A DNA stretch of 64,000 nt from Craterostigma plantagineum. Its lineage: Eukaryota; Streptophyta; Magnoliopsida; Lamiales; Linderniaceae. Shown piece by piece: positions 1 to 12,215 of this stretch. The notes under the pieces are model-generated. The model worked only from the letters and a program-made list of their open reading frames with translations, searched no databases and was not told the DNA's origin. The stretch covers positions 1 through 64,000 of the forward strand of contig JAPQWV010000357.1 in NCBI GenBank assembly GCA_027422505.1, in the 5' to 3' direction. Position 1 is the stretch's first letter. Every line of letters begins with the position of its first letter. A program made the translations under genes and the position numbers.

Positions 1-1552
1 TAGTTGAAAATATTTCAAGTGTTTAAGCACTGTTCACTCCGTGCTTTTTGTCGCGCGAGAATTGAAATTCCCAATTAAATTTTCTAAGTGCAACTTTAAT
101 GCAATTCTATGTGTTAATTTGCGATCGAGAAAAGTTTTATTCACTAAGGTAAGCTACAGTGAAAAAGACTTAGGAAATTTTACTAAGTGTTGAACCTAAT
201 GTGTGATACTGTAGCCGAGAAGTTTTATGATCGAGAAAAATTTTCGCGTAAATTTTCGATCAAGAAAATCAATTTCCGCGTAAATTTACGATCGAGAAAT
301 TTTTCACGCATGAATAAAATTTTCGCTGTGAAAGTTGTCGAGCTAGAAAGTATTTCGATTTTAAAATAGTTTTTCGTGTAAAATTTTATCATCGAGAAAA
401 TTGTCAACTAGAAGCCAAGTCAAACATCGAGAAAATTTCCGATCGATCAAAATTGTCGCTGCGTGTTTTTACGATCGAGAATGTTTATCGTCGAAAAATT
501 AATTTCATCGCCGCTAAAATTTTCGAGCAAGAACAAAATTGAAATCGAAATTATTATTTGCGATTGTAAGTTTTGCGCTCGAAAACTTTAAAGATATCTA
601 TCTAAACTGTTCCGTTCAGTAATCTTTGCCCTCGAATAAAATCAAATCGAAATTTCTCGATGGTAATTAGTTTTCGATCTACGTTATTTATCTAAATGAC
701 TAAGTCAACAAGTTTTGCGATCGAGAATCTTTTACGAAGCAAACAGTAATGCAATCAAATTAAAATTTGATTATTACTGTTTGCGAGCGAGAAAGTTCTT
801 CCACGCCTTCAAATGTTTAAATCCAGTTTTAGTCTATCTTCCGATCGAACTATAATAACGCAGAAAAATCGAAGTAATCTACCATTATCCGTTCATGAAA
901 CTTCTAAACTATCTTATTACGCAGTTTTAACCTAGATTATGCATATAAACTGGTCTTAAAACACTGCAAACTGGCATTCGAGTTTCCATATTATGAGCAG
1001 ACGAGAAATTATAATCAGGCGAAAAATTACAGAAATAGATGTAAACGGAGTTCAAACACACAAAACCCCTAAAGAATGTCGAATCTACCTCTCAAAGACG
1101 AAGATTAGTGAAAAAATGTAAGATTTGTAAGATTCGTCTTTGCAGAAAAAAAAATTCGCGAGAGAAAAATTATCGACTGTTGAGTTTTGCGATGAGGGTT
1201 TTTGAGTGTATTTAGGGATTTTCGACTGCAAGCATTAATTTCTTTGATGGGCTGATTTAGACGTTTTTCGACACTTAAGAATATCTAGGCCCGTTACTAT
1301 TTGCGATCGAGAAACATTTGATCGAGAAATTTTCTATGGTTACTGTTTAATTTCCTCGCGACAAATTTCGATCGAGAAATTTTGTTTGGTTCCTGTTTAA
1401 TTTTCGCTCGTTAGTATGCAAACGAAAATTACAACTTGGTCCCAAATAAATTTTCGCTCGAGAATCTGTAAAGGAAAATTATGAATTTGCCCAAATTTCT
1501 CGATAGCAAGGTTCTCTGTGTTTTCAGATTGATTCTAAATTTTCGAGTAAAT
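1..1552 (-). other. Copia element D spacer, inverted copy
   Basis: AT-rich noncoding DNA, the reverse complement of 18957-20469. Read on the minus strand it has many TTTCTCGATCG and TTTGCGATCG motifs. The nested hairpin described for the spacers lies at 153-215. The short ORFs here are low-complexity products of the motif repeats and are not annotated as genes. Confidence 0.8.
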
Positions 1553-2421
1553 CACATAATTGCTCCCCCTATATGTGAAAATAAATGCAATTAACTCGCT
1601 GAAATTCTGATTGATGACATCTGGCTCCGTCTTCACATTTTATAAATCTGCAAGACTTAAAGCAATTCTGATTAGTGACATCTGGCTCCCTCAAAAATAT
1701 TAGAGTTAATTTGGAAGCAATTATTTTTATTTTATTTGTTTCCCCAACAAAATTCGAGATAGATTGGTTAAAATAAATTCATAAAACACGTTGACGATCC
1801 AAATATTTAACCAACCAAAATTTAAACTAATGTCGTGTGCACCAAATCCTGTAAATTCGTGAAGTCCTTCTCATTGAAGTGCGTGGTACGGAGGAATGTT
1901 TAGATCGATTTCTGCAATACTTAGAGAAGAACCATCAAAATTATTTGGAGCTCAATACATAATTTTGTAAATGCTCCCCCTCAAATAATGCATCTCAATC
2001 GATTCATCAAATAAGCATATCAATCAATCAAAGAGACACTTATTATTAAAAACACGCGATTTATCAAGATTAGCCTAGATACATGTTCCCCTATACATGT
2101 AACGGTGATTTTGCGGAAGAAGTGAGCAAGAACAAATATTCGCGTTTTTATCATTTCAATTCGAATGCAAATATCTATTGCATGTCAGAATGTGCGATTT
2201 TAAAAAATATATTAATATTGTTATTTATTATTTTTTTATCGTATGGGTATAATATTATTAATACTATGGGGTCAGATTATTTTGCTACGATCATTGTCAC
2301 GCTTAAAAATTCATACGACAATTGAAAGATTTAATGCCGTCAAGTCAAGTCAGCAAACTAAATTCCTAGGTTCAACGAATGATCCGTTTCGACAACTCTC
2401 ACTAGGTTCGCTCTAGCACTC
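1553..2421 (-). other. Unclassified AT-rich DNA, inverted copy of 18091-18956
   Basis: No recognisable gene. Minus-strand AGGGGGAG-like purine tracts appear as CTCCCCCT at about 1562 and 1973. A short repeated phrase around CATCTGGCTCC occurs near 1618 and 1679. It probably represents noncoding 3' sequence of element D, by its position between the LTR of E and the D spacer. Confidence 0.5.
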
Positions 2422-2749
2422 TGTTAGGTCCCCGTTTGTCAACACAATCAATCCTAGACATGAATTCTAAGGAAATCGATTAGAATTATTGAAATATGAA
2501 TTTCGATCGAAAACCTTCACTTGAAGAATACGAGAGAGAGTTCCTTTAGTGTGAAAATGTTTTGCTGTTCTCTCTCTAGAATTGAATTCGGCAGCCTTTC
2601 GGATTGATTCTCTAATTTTCTTGTCTATTTCTCGATGTGTGTACAACTATTTATACCAAAAAACTTTGTATAAATATCAAATCAGTCCTAATCTAAGGAC
2701 TACTAGAACAACTAATGAAATCAAGCACAATTAAAATTGATACTCTACA
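2422..2749 (-). mobile_element. Copia element E 3' LTR, inverted copy
   Basis: About 328 bp running TGTAGAGTATC to GACCTAACA on the minus strand, with TG/CA ends. It is the mirror copy of 17761-18090 and the same LTR family as 24176-24521, 37422-37770, 55898-56247 and 63664-64000. A TATA box lies inside a short dyad. Confidence 0.88.
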
Positions 2750-2751
2750 CA

Positions 2752-3353
2752 ATCTCTCCATTTGTGCTTGATTGCCCTTCCGCTCCCAGATCAGCTGCGT
2801 GAAATCGTAATTTCTGGAGAATGCGAGTCCATGAAAGATCCGCAGTATGTTGCCATTGCCCTTGTCGAAGCCAGCATGCTTGGGTGATAGACACTTGTTC
2901 ACAATCCCGAACAGTGTCTTCCAGGGATGAGGAATACCGCTGCTCTGGACCTGAGCTAGCTTGGTGAGCTGAGGTTGATATCCGATCTGCATGAAGTCAT
3001 GCACCATTTCTGCGTCTGATGGGAGCGGGTCGTAGTTTTCGCTGTATGGCAAGTCCAGAATCATCCCGAACTGGTTCTTGTCCATATGTATGTGCCGCGT
3101 CCCAATTATTGCTGAGAAGGAGAATGCTCCATTTGCCACTAATCTTGTAACATCACAAGAATTGCTGGAGATAGACCATTGGCACGGATGCGGTGACCAT
3201 CAATGCATGCCAGATGGGGTGCCCTTGCAGGATAGATACAATGATCTCGTGCGGACACCGAAAGGTGCTCAGATCGAGCTGGAAGTTCGTATCCTGAACC
3301 TTTAGATAAAGGTTGTGGTCGTAGATGTGATTATAACGAGGGTAGAGATCCAT
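2752..3353 (-). pseudogene. Truncated ORF3 of copia element E, inverted copy
   Basis: Mirror copy of 17160-17758. It starts MDLYPRYNHIYDHNLYL, has in-frame stops just after the VPMVYLQQF motif, and continues as the reading frame ending 3139-2693 with PHPWKTLFG and KHAGFDKGNG motifs. The protein jumps from QLIW straight to the extreme C-terminal ERKGNQAQ, so the middle and most of the C-terminal half are deleted. The ATG at 3353 directly follows TTTTCAG on the minus strand. It differs from the right copy by a few bases, for example HALM against HALT. Confidence 0.85.
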
Positions 3354-3356
3354 CTG

Positions 3357-4404
3357 AAAAATAAGAGATATAATAGTTCATTAGTTCATAAATTTGATTT
3401 TAGTCGAAAATTGATTTAATTTTATCAAACTTTAGTATTGTATCAAGTCATGACATGTTTGATGAATTTTGAATTGAAATCGTGTGGCATGCATATAGGA
3501 TCCTTGATTTTAAAAAAATGTAATGGCATGATTGTAATTTCGAATTAAACATGTAATGCGTGAAAAGACTTCGAAATTTTCTAGGTATTTGATCGAGAGA
3601 AATGTTACTGTTCATGTGCCGAGAGATTTTTCGCTCGAGAAATTTGGTTTTGAAATTGATTTCCTATGCATTGATTTCAATTGAAATCACCCCGTTTAAT
3701 TTTGCGATCGAGAAAAATTTTATTTGCTAATGTTCGCTACAGGGTAAAAGACTTAGAAAAAAATTCTTCTAAGTGTTGAACTTGAAATCGTGAGACTGTA
3801 GCCGATCAATTTTACGATCGAGAAAAATTCCGCGTAAATTTACGATCGAGAAATTATTCCTCAGGTGAAGTTACTATCGAGAAATTTCCTCGATTGAATA
3901 AAATTTTTCGATTTGAAATTGGGCGAGCGGTACGTGATTTTCGATCGTAAGAAAAATTATTTTTTTTTTCGCTGCGTTATTTTTCTATCGAGAAATTAGT
4001 CACAAAAACTAAGTCAATCGTCGAGAAAAATTTTCGATCAATTAAATCCTAAGCGGCGAAATTTGCGATCGAAAAATTAAGCGTTGAAAAATTAATTTTT
4101 CGCTGCTAAATTTTGCCACCGAAATGAAATTAAATCGAAAATTCTATTTTGCGATAGTAAGTTTTACGCTCGATCTAATTTGCATCTAAATTGTCTATTC
4201 AGTGTTTAAGTTTTTCGCTCAAAAAAATCTTAATTAGATTTCTCGATGGTAATACTTTTTCGATCAAAATCTTCCATCTTAGCGACTAAATCAGAATTTT
4301 ATTGATCGAAAAACTAATTCGATGCAGTCAGTATCTCAATTAAATCGGAATTCAATTAAGACTGTTTGCGGTCGAAAAAAGTTCTTCGATGGCTTCAAAC
4401 ATTC
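3357..4404 (-). other. Copia element E spacer, inverted copy
   Basis: Mirror copy of 16106-17159: AT-rich and full of TTTCTCGATCG-type motifs on the minus strand. The nested hairpin is at 3736-3802. No coding function is recognised. Confidence 0.8.
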
Positions 4405-4647
4405 AAATGCCCAGTTTCATCTCTGATTAAACTCACTGAGGTGATTGTTCATGAACTCAGTGCCGTTGTCTGTTCGAATAACTTCAATAGTCTGTTGCAG
4501 CAGATTTTGAGTAGTGTTCACAAAGTTGATCATCAAGTCACCGGTCTCATCTTTGGTGCGGAGGAACTTTGTCCAAGTGTAGCGAGAGTAGTCGTCGACG
4601 ATCACTAGCACGTACTTCTTCCATTGATACTATGAGTTTGCAGCGGC
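4405..4647 (-). pseudogene. Copia integrase fragment, inverted copy
   Basis: Minus-strand codons give the integrase core stretch RKYVLVIVDDYSRYTWTKFL and IRTDNGTEF, matching 15863-16105. It is cut by the gypsy LTR copy at 4648 and fused to the spacer at about 4405. It is the mirrored copy of the same lesion and cannot make an integrase. Confidence 0.88.
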
Positions 4648-6561
4648 TGTAATACCCGTAAAATTAATACGGGATTATTTTTGTAATGTTCGGAATTAAT
4701 GAAGATGATTTTCGAACGAAATCGGATTTTTGGGAGCGAGCCGAAAATGTTGGTTGGGCCGAAATCGATTAGGAAGTCCAAGAAATAAAACATCAAATTA
4801 TAGTAGAGCCCAAATTAAATTATCAAAGCCCAAGACAAGTAGTTGGCCCAAATAAATTAAATAAAGGGATAGGGACAAGCTCCTTAAACTAAGGGAAGCC
4901 CACGCCTAGTGCCATACTTTTATTAGATATTTTGCATAAAATAATCATTATTTGGCTAAGGGAAAAACGTGGTAATTGAGAAGGAAACCTCACTTACAAA
5001 CCCTTCAAACCAACGTGAATAAGGAGAAGAAAAGGGAATTTTCTTGGCAAGCTTGATCGATTTCTCAACCTTGGGAATTGTCTAAACGAGCTTAGGAGGT
5101 AAGGATATTACATATAACTTATTAACCCTCCATAAGTTTACGGATTTTTATATTTTACACGGCTTAGTGATGGGTCGAAATTGAAGCATAGGGTGACGAG
5201 AGGAGCTGACTTTTGGTGGGATCAAGTCGAGCATCAAGCTAGGGAATTAGTCTAAATTAAGCTTGGAGGATAGGTAGGTGTTTTAAACCCCTACTACCCG
5301 TATGATTTTCCTCAATTCTTTAGAATTCGTTTAGAAGGCCACTCGAGTTTTAAAGATGAAGTTTATGATTCTTATAATTTTCGTGGTATGTTTGTTATGT
5401 GTTTTAACGTGATTTTGGACTCAATATATGAGTTCATGAGATGGATGATTTGATCGATGTGTATGTGACGAAGAACATGTTTGAATGTCTGAAAAATGTC
5501 GAAGTCTGTAAAAGATGTCGAAGCCTCATAAATGTCGAGACCATGATTTCTGAAAAATGTCGAAACCTCTTGAAAAATGTCGAGGCCTCTAACAAAAATG
5601 TCGATATCTTATACGAAATGTCGAAACTTTTATAGAATGTCGATATAATGTAAATGTCGAGACATACCAAGAAAATGTCGAGTCTTACTTAAAAATGTCG
5701 AGTTCTGGTGAAATAGAAAATGTCGAGTTCTTACTTAAAAATGTCGAGTTCTAGTAAAATAGAAAATGTCGAGCTCATCATTCCTTGTAAAAGTCGACAT
5801 CATTGTAAAATGTCGTGGCACATAATTAAACAAAGAATAAATGTCGAAATTCTTACACAATGTCGAGACTCTCAAAACAACTATAAATGTCGATATACAA
5901 ACCTTAGAAATGTCGAGTCCCTTCACTATACATATCGACTTTTATCAATTATGCAGCTCGACATCTTGTAATAGGTAACTCGACATCCGTTATAATTCAT
6001 CTCGAAATCCTCTATTAATTATCTCGACATTTTTCTACTGCACAAACAAATCGTCCGACTTTTACCAAAAACCCTAAAACAGTATCCAAATATTTTAAAT
6101 AAATGGTTTTAAGCCCAAATCACTTTTAAATAAAATATTTTCGTACTATAACATATATTTTCGGGTCAACCCATATTTAAATTATAAAAATATTATTTTT
6201 CGAATTTCATACCATCGGCCTAGTATCGGATTTTAATAAAATATAATATTTTCCGTGTTTTACTATTTACTATTGTATGAAGTGTGATGTGTCATGTGAT
6301 TGAATTTTATGTGCATATCACGACATGCACGGGTGAGAGTGATGATGATGTACCGTATTCATACGGCGACTCCTTACGGTGTCGGATGAGTGGGGTAGAG
6401 TTACCGATGTTGGTAGTCAGGTCTAGACTCGATAGGGCACCTGGTGGGAGAGGGGGTTTGCGACACCCATCTACTCGGGATTGAGCCACCCGAGGTGTAC
6501 ACCACCGATATTTTATTGGCTCAGGGACGGCAGACAGATGTGAGATTCCTGTCTACCTGGG
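4648..6561 (+). mobile_element. Inverted partial copy of the gypsy LTR
   Basis: Starts TGTAATACCCG, the 5' end of the gypsy LTR, and follows it for about 1.9 kb before stopping abruptly at 6561. There the sequence switches to the opposite orientation (6562 onwards). It is the inner end of the left palindrome arm. The TGTCGA motif array is at about 5480-6030. ORFs such as 5434-5670 and 5720-5971 are motif-array artefacts. Confidence 0.9.
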
Positions 6562-8658
6562 ACGCTCGACCTATCTTACGTCTCATCACATATCAGGGCC
6601 CTAGGCTAGACTCGCACCCACGCGCGCATGGCAAGTACGCCATAATCATGCGGTAGCCCACGCCGGCCTCGCCGGGTCGCTCCATCCGCACACAATCTCA
6701 ACCCGACGGTGTTACACCTTGGTGTACTCCCCGAGTAGTCTACCATACCCTCCCAGGTAGACAGGAATCTCACATCTGTCTGCCGTCCCTGGCCATAAAT
6801 ATCGGTGGTGTACACCTCGGGTGGCTCAATCCCGAGTAGATGGTGTCGCAAACCCCCCTCTCCCACAGGTGCCCTATCGAGTCTAGACCTGACTACCAAC
6901 ATCAGTAACTCTACCCCACTCATCCGACACCGTAGGAGTCGCCGTATGAATACGGTACATCATCATCACTCTCACCCGTGCATGTCGTGATATGCACATA
7001 AAATTCAATCACATGACACATCACACTTCATACAATAGTAAATAGTAAAACACGGACGAAATATTATATTTTATTAAAATCCGATACTAGGCCGATGGTT
7101 GAAATTCCAAAATAATATTTTTATAGTTTAAAATATGGGTTGACCCCGAAAAATATATGTTATAGTACGAAAATATTTTATTTAAAAGTGATTTGGGCTT
7201 AAACCATTTATTTAAAATATTTGGATACTGTTTTAGTGTTTTTGGTAAAAGTCGGGCGATTTAAGTTGTGCAGTAGAAAAATGTCGAGATAATTAATAGA
7301 TGGATTTCGAGATGAATTATATGGATGTCGAGTTACCTATTACAAAGATGTCGAGCTGCATAATTGATAAAAGTCGATATGTATAGTGAAGGGACTTGAC
7401 ATTTCTAAGGTTTGTATATCGACTTTATAGTTTTTTTGAGAGTCTCGACATTGTGTGAGAATTTCGACATTTATTCTTTGTTTAATTATGTCCACGACAT
7501 TTTACAATGATGTCGACTTTTACAAGAATGATGAGCTCGACATTTTCTATTTTTACTAGAACTCGACATTTTTAAGTAAGAACTCGACATTTTTCTATTT
7601 CACCAGACTCGACATTTTTAAGTAAGACTCGGCATTTCTTGGTATGTCTCGACATTTACATTATATCGACATTCTATAAAAGTTTCGACATTTCGTATAA
7701 GATATCGACATTTTGTTAGAGGCCTCGACATTTTCACAGAGGTTTCGACATTTTTCAGAAATCATGGTCTCGACATTTATGAGGCTTCGACATCTTTTAC
7801 AGACTTCGACATTTTTCAGAAATTCAAACATGTTCTTCGTCACATACACATCGATCAATCATCCATCTCATGAACTCATATATTGAGTCCAAATCACGTT
7901 AAAACACATAACAAACATACCACGAAATTATAAGAATCATAAAACTTCATCTTTAAAACTCGAGTGGCCTTCTAAACGAATTCTAAAGAATTTGAGGAAA
8001 ATCATACGGGTAGTAGGGGTTTAAAACCACCTACCTATCCTCCAAGCTTAATTTAGACTAATTCCCTAGCTTGATGCTCGACTTGATCCCACCAAAGTCA
8101 GCTCCTCTCGTCACCCTCTATGCTTCAATTTCGACCCATCACTAAGCCGTGTAAAATATAAAAATCCGTAAACTTATGGAGGGTTAATAAGTTATATGTA
8201 TAATCCTTACCTCCTAAGCTCGTTTAGACAATTCCCAAGGTTGAGAAATCGATCAAGCTTGCCAAGAAAATTCCCTTTTTCTTCTCCTTATTCACGTTGG
8301 TTTGAAGGGTTTGTAAGTGAGGTTTCCTTCTCAATTACCACGTTTTCCCTAGCCAAATAATGATTATTTTATGCAAAATATCTAATAAAGTATGGCACTA
8401 GCGTGGGCTTCCCTTAGTTTAAGGAAGCTTGTCCCTATCCCTTTATTTAATTTATTTGGGCCAACTACTTGTCTTGGGCTTTGATAATTTAATTTGGGCT
8501 CTACTACAATTTGATGTTTTATTTCTTGGACTTCCTAATCGATTTCGGCCCAACCAACATTTTCGGCTCGCTCCCAAAAATCCGATTTCGTTCGAAAATC
8601 ATCTTCATTAATTCCGAACATTACAAAATAATCCCGTATTAATTTTACGGGTATTACA
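6562..8658 (-). mobile_element. Truncated 3' LTR of the gypsy chromovirus
   Basis: Same orientation as the full LTR at 13336-15862. It begins at 8658 (TGTAATACCCG on the minus strand) next to a polypurine tract and runs to 6562, which equals position 13755 of the full LTR. The last roughly 420 bp are missing. It is more diverged from the 5' LTR than the inverted piece at 4648-6561 is. The TGTCGA motif array lies at about 7270-7850. Confidence 0.9.
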
Positions 8659-8670
8659 TCCTCCCCCTAC
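8659..8670 (-). other. Polypurine tract of the gypsy element
   Basis: Minus strand reads GTAGGGGGAGGA immediately before TGTAATACCC, the LTR start. This is the expected plus-strand priming site at the 3' LTR border. Confidence 0.85.
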
Positions 8671-8744
8671 AGGAATTTCGTCCCCGAAATTTAAGTCGTC
8701 GTAAACAACTCGGGGTACTTTTCTCTCATCCCATCTTCTCGCTC

Positions 8745-9422
8745 TCAAGTGGCTTCCTCCTTTGTCTGGTTCCGCCACAAGACCTTTACTAGGGGGATGT
8801 TCTTATTTCGAAGTCGCTTCACCTCGTACATTAAAATCTCTATCGGCCTTTCTTCATAGCTTAGGTCCGGTCTCAATTGTTGATGAAGCGTCTCACTTCG
8901 TAGCACATGACTCGGATCTGGAACGTACGTCCGTAACGTAGATACGTGGAAGACGTCATGGACTTGTGCTAGTGAAGTAGGCAGTTCTAGCTGGTATGCT
9001 ACTTCACCGACCCTTTTCAAAATATGGAAGGGGCCTATGTATCTCGGACTCAACTTTCCTTTTCGTCCGAAACGCTTAACACCCTTCATAGGTGATATCT
9101 TGAGGAAAACTTGATCACCTTCTTTGAACTCTAACGGCCTTCGTCTTTTATCCGCGTAATTCTTCTGACGACTTTGGGCCGTTTGCATCCTCCCCCGAAT
9201 TTTACTAACAGCTTCGGCCATCTCACGAACCATTTCAGGACCTAATAACGCCTTCTCGCCGATTTCATCCCAATGTACTGGGGATCGGCATTTACGCCCA
9301 TACAAGGCTTCGTAAGGTGCCATCCCGTTCGTCGCTTGAAAGCTGTTATTATACGAAAATTCAATCAATGGGAGGTATTTACTCAAGCTTCCTCGGAAAT
9401 CCAGAACACACGCCCTTAACAT
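8745..9422 (-). pseudogene. Gypsy integrase C-terminus and chromodomain
   Basis: Continuation of the gypsy polyprotein after a frameshift. It reads MLRACVLDFRGS, EFSYNNSFQ and APYEALYGRKCRSP (end of the integrase core), then the GPF/Y-like stretch SPRYIGPFHILKRVG. The chromodomain follows (RPIEILMYEVKRLRNKNIP, VKVLWRN). The frame stops after KEEAT, where a tryptophan is expected: TGG has become TGA, and good coding sequence continues past it. The initiator methionine given is internal, not a real start. Chromodomains in this group are thought to steer insertion to heterochromatin. Confidence 0.9.
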
Positions 9423-9502
9423 ATCTTCGAGCGTCTGGATCGTTCTTTCCGATTGCCCGTCCTTCTGGGGATGATAGGCCGAACTAAATGATAATTTGGT
9501 CC

Positions 9503-12215
9503 CTAAAGCCTTCTGTAAGCTCCCCAGAATTGAGATAGAAATCTCGAGTCGCGATCGGAAACGATCGACATTGGAATCCCATGTAGTTTCACTATTTCTT
9601 GAATGTAGAGTTCTGCGAACTTCTCCATGGGATATGTCTGGTTGATCGGTAGAAAGTGGGCAGATTTCGTTAATCTATCAACGACTACCCAGATTGCATC
9701 ATGCCCTTTCACCGTCTTGGGTAATCCGACGACGAAGTCCATTGTTATGTGGTCCCACTTCCATTCAGGAACCGTCAACGGTTGTAGCATTCCTGCAGGC
9801 CTTTGATGTTCTGCTTTGATCTGCTGACAAGTCAGACATCTGCTTACGAAAGCAGCAACATCTCTTTTCATTCCAGGCCACCAGTAATTCATTCGTAAAT
9901 CCCGATACATCTTCGTGGCACCAGGATGTACCGAGTAGGTCGTCGTATGTGCCTCTGTCATCAACGTTCGACGGATTTCTTCATCTTTAGGCACGTACAA
10001 CCGATTTCTGAATCGTAAACTCCCGTCCTCTCGGAATTCGAATTCCGACGGAACATCTTCATCTTGTTCACCCCGAATCTTCAGGTATAATTCATCTTTC
10101 TTTTGTGCTTCGATGATTCGATCTAACAGCGTCGGCTTGAGAGTCAACGCTGCCAATCTCGTCTCAATCTCCCCGAAGTGAATTGCTTCAACTCCGAGTT
10201 GACATAATTCAGTATTCACGGCTTTTCGGCTCAACGCGTCTGCGACCACGTTAGCTTTTCCTGGATGATAATTTATCACACAGTCGTAGTCCTTCACTAG
10301 TTCGAGCCATCGTCTTTGCCTCATATTCAACTCCTTCTGTGTGAAGAAGTACTTTAGGCTCTTGTGATCTGTGAAGATCTCGCACCTTTCTCCGTACAGA
10401 TAGTGTCGCCAGATTTTGAGAGCAAACACTACCGCGGCGAGTTCAAGATCATGGGTGGGGTAATTCTTCTCGTACGGCTTCAACTGTCGGGAGGCGTAAG
10501 CGGTTACCTTCCCATTCTGCATTAACACGCACCCCAAGCCGTTTTTCGAGGCGTCACTATACACCGAAAATCCTTCAGTGCCCGACGGTATTGCTAAAAC
10601 TGGAGCAGTCGTCAGTCTCTTCTTCAACTCCTGAAAACTTTGCTCGCACTGTTCAGTCCATTTGAACGAGACATTCTTCTTTGTCAAGTTTGTGAGCGTT
10701 GAGGCAATGCTGGAGAAGTCTTTGATAAACTTTCGATAATATCCAGCAAGCCCGAGAAAACTCCTTACTTCAGTGGGAGTGGTCGGTCGTGGCCAATTTT
10801 CTATCGCCTCAATCTTGCTGGGGTCCACCGCAATTCCGCTCCCCGAAATGATGTGCCCCAGAAATGCCACTTGTTCCAACCAGAATTCACATTTCTTAAA
10901 TTTAGCGAACAATTGTTTCTCCCGAAGGATTCCAAGGACCGTCCTCAGATGATCCTCGTGTTCCTCCTTCGTCTTCGAGTATACGAGGATATCGTCGATA
11001 AATACTATAACAAAACGGTCTAGGAACTCCTTAAATACTCGGTTCATCAGACCCATGAAAGCGGCAGGAGCATTCGTCAGCCCGAAAGGCATGACCAAGA
11101 ATTCGTAGTGGCCGTACCTCGTGCTAAACGCAGTTTTCGGAACATCATTTTCACGGATTTTCAACTGATGGTAACCGGAACGCAGGTCGATCTTTGAGAA
11201 CACCGTTGCCCCTTGTAATTGATCGAATAAATCATCTATCCTCGGCAACGGGTATTTGTTCTTTATCGTGATCTTATTAAGTTCACAATAGTCTATACAT
11301 AATCTCATTGACCCGTCTTTCTTCTTTACGAAAAGTACCGGGGCTCCCCAGGGCGAGAAACTGGGTTGAATGAAACCCTTCTGCAATAATTCCTCCAGTT
11401 GCTCTTTCAACTCCCGCAGTTCATTCGGTGCTAGCCGATACGGGGGTTTAGAGATAGGGGTAGCTCCGGGCACAAGATCGATTACGAATTCAATTTCCCG
11501 ATTCGGCGGTAACCCCGGGAGATCCTCGGGAAACACATCGGGATACTCCTTTACTATAGGAACTTCCTCTAGCTTTGGCTGAGGAGATTCTTCGGCTTTC
11601 ACCGCAAAGATCAGAAATGCTTCGCAACCCGTATTTACGAGTCGCTGAGCTTTCAGAGCAGAAATCCTAGGGACTGTTTTATTGTTCATCTTTCCTGAAA
11701 ATTCAAACTGCCCTCCCTCGGTCGATTGAAACCTAACTACTTTCTTCGCACAGTCTATGATTGCTCCATATTTCGAGAGCCAATCCATCCCGAATATGAT
11801 ATCGTAATCATTCATCGGGATCACTATCAAATCTACATTTAATTCCCGACCCTCAATTCTCACGGGACAGTTTTCTACTACCAGGTTCGTCCTAGTTGGG
11901 TCTCCGTGGGGCAAGGAAACTATATAGTTGCACAATGAAGGGGTAGGGTATATTCCCGCCCGGGTCACAAAACTGGCCGACACAAACGAGTGTGTGGCTC
12001 CAGAGTCAATCAGAATGGAAGATGGTACGTGAAAGATATTCAACGTACCAGTCACTACGGCTGGATTCGCCTCCGCCTCCTCGTTTGTCATTGTGAAAAC
12101 CCTCGCAGGTACGGGTGGAGGTCGGATGAATTTCTGTGGTTGATTCTGTAACTGAGGCTGACCTTCCGTGCAGTTCCGTGCACTGTGCCCCATCTTTCGC
12201 ACCGAAAGCACTGCA
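9503..12215 (-). pseudogene. pol: Gypsy protease-RT-RNase H-integrase
   Basis: The open frame runs upstream to 12277, but only codons downstream of the knuckle are gag-pol sequence. Counting residues from 12277, the protease motif DSGATHSF starts at 91. RT has [14 protein letters not shown] near 391 and the FIDDIL catalytic box at 426-431. RNase H acidic residues are D575, E612, D637 and D680. The integrase zinc-binding residues are H777, H784, C814 and C817, with D847 and D908 of the DDE triad. All visible catalytic residues are intact. The frame is lost at about 9519, where one G of a G run is missing; the third catalytic residue lies beyond it. In this group gag and pol normally form one frame. 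Confidence 0.95.

Larger units (their letters stand above)
1..6561. repeat. Left arm of giant inverted repeat
   Basis: Reads as the reverse complement of 13947-20469. Position 1 pairs with about 20469, 4648 with 15862, and 6561 with 13947. Both arms carry, in mirror order, part of a gypsy LTR, a copia integrase stub, a spacer, a truncated ORF3, a copia LTR and a second spacer. The arms are not identical: the left arm has about 37 extra bases near 323-360 and an 8-bp duplication near 2092, plus scattered substitutions. The left end is the window edge, so the arm may continue. Confidence 0.93.

Noticed and set aside
187..407. Short ORFs on both strands in the TCGATCGAG-rich spacer
   Set aside because: Lys/Arg/Phe-rich products of the repeated motif; frames are not kept in the mirror copy (20005-20283) or in H.
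5434..5971. ORFs and a CRISPR-like look from the evenly scattered TGTCGA motif
   Set aside because: The motif is short, its spacing irregular and the intervening DNA not unique spacers; it lies in a plant LTR and is present in all LTR copies.
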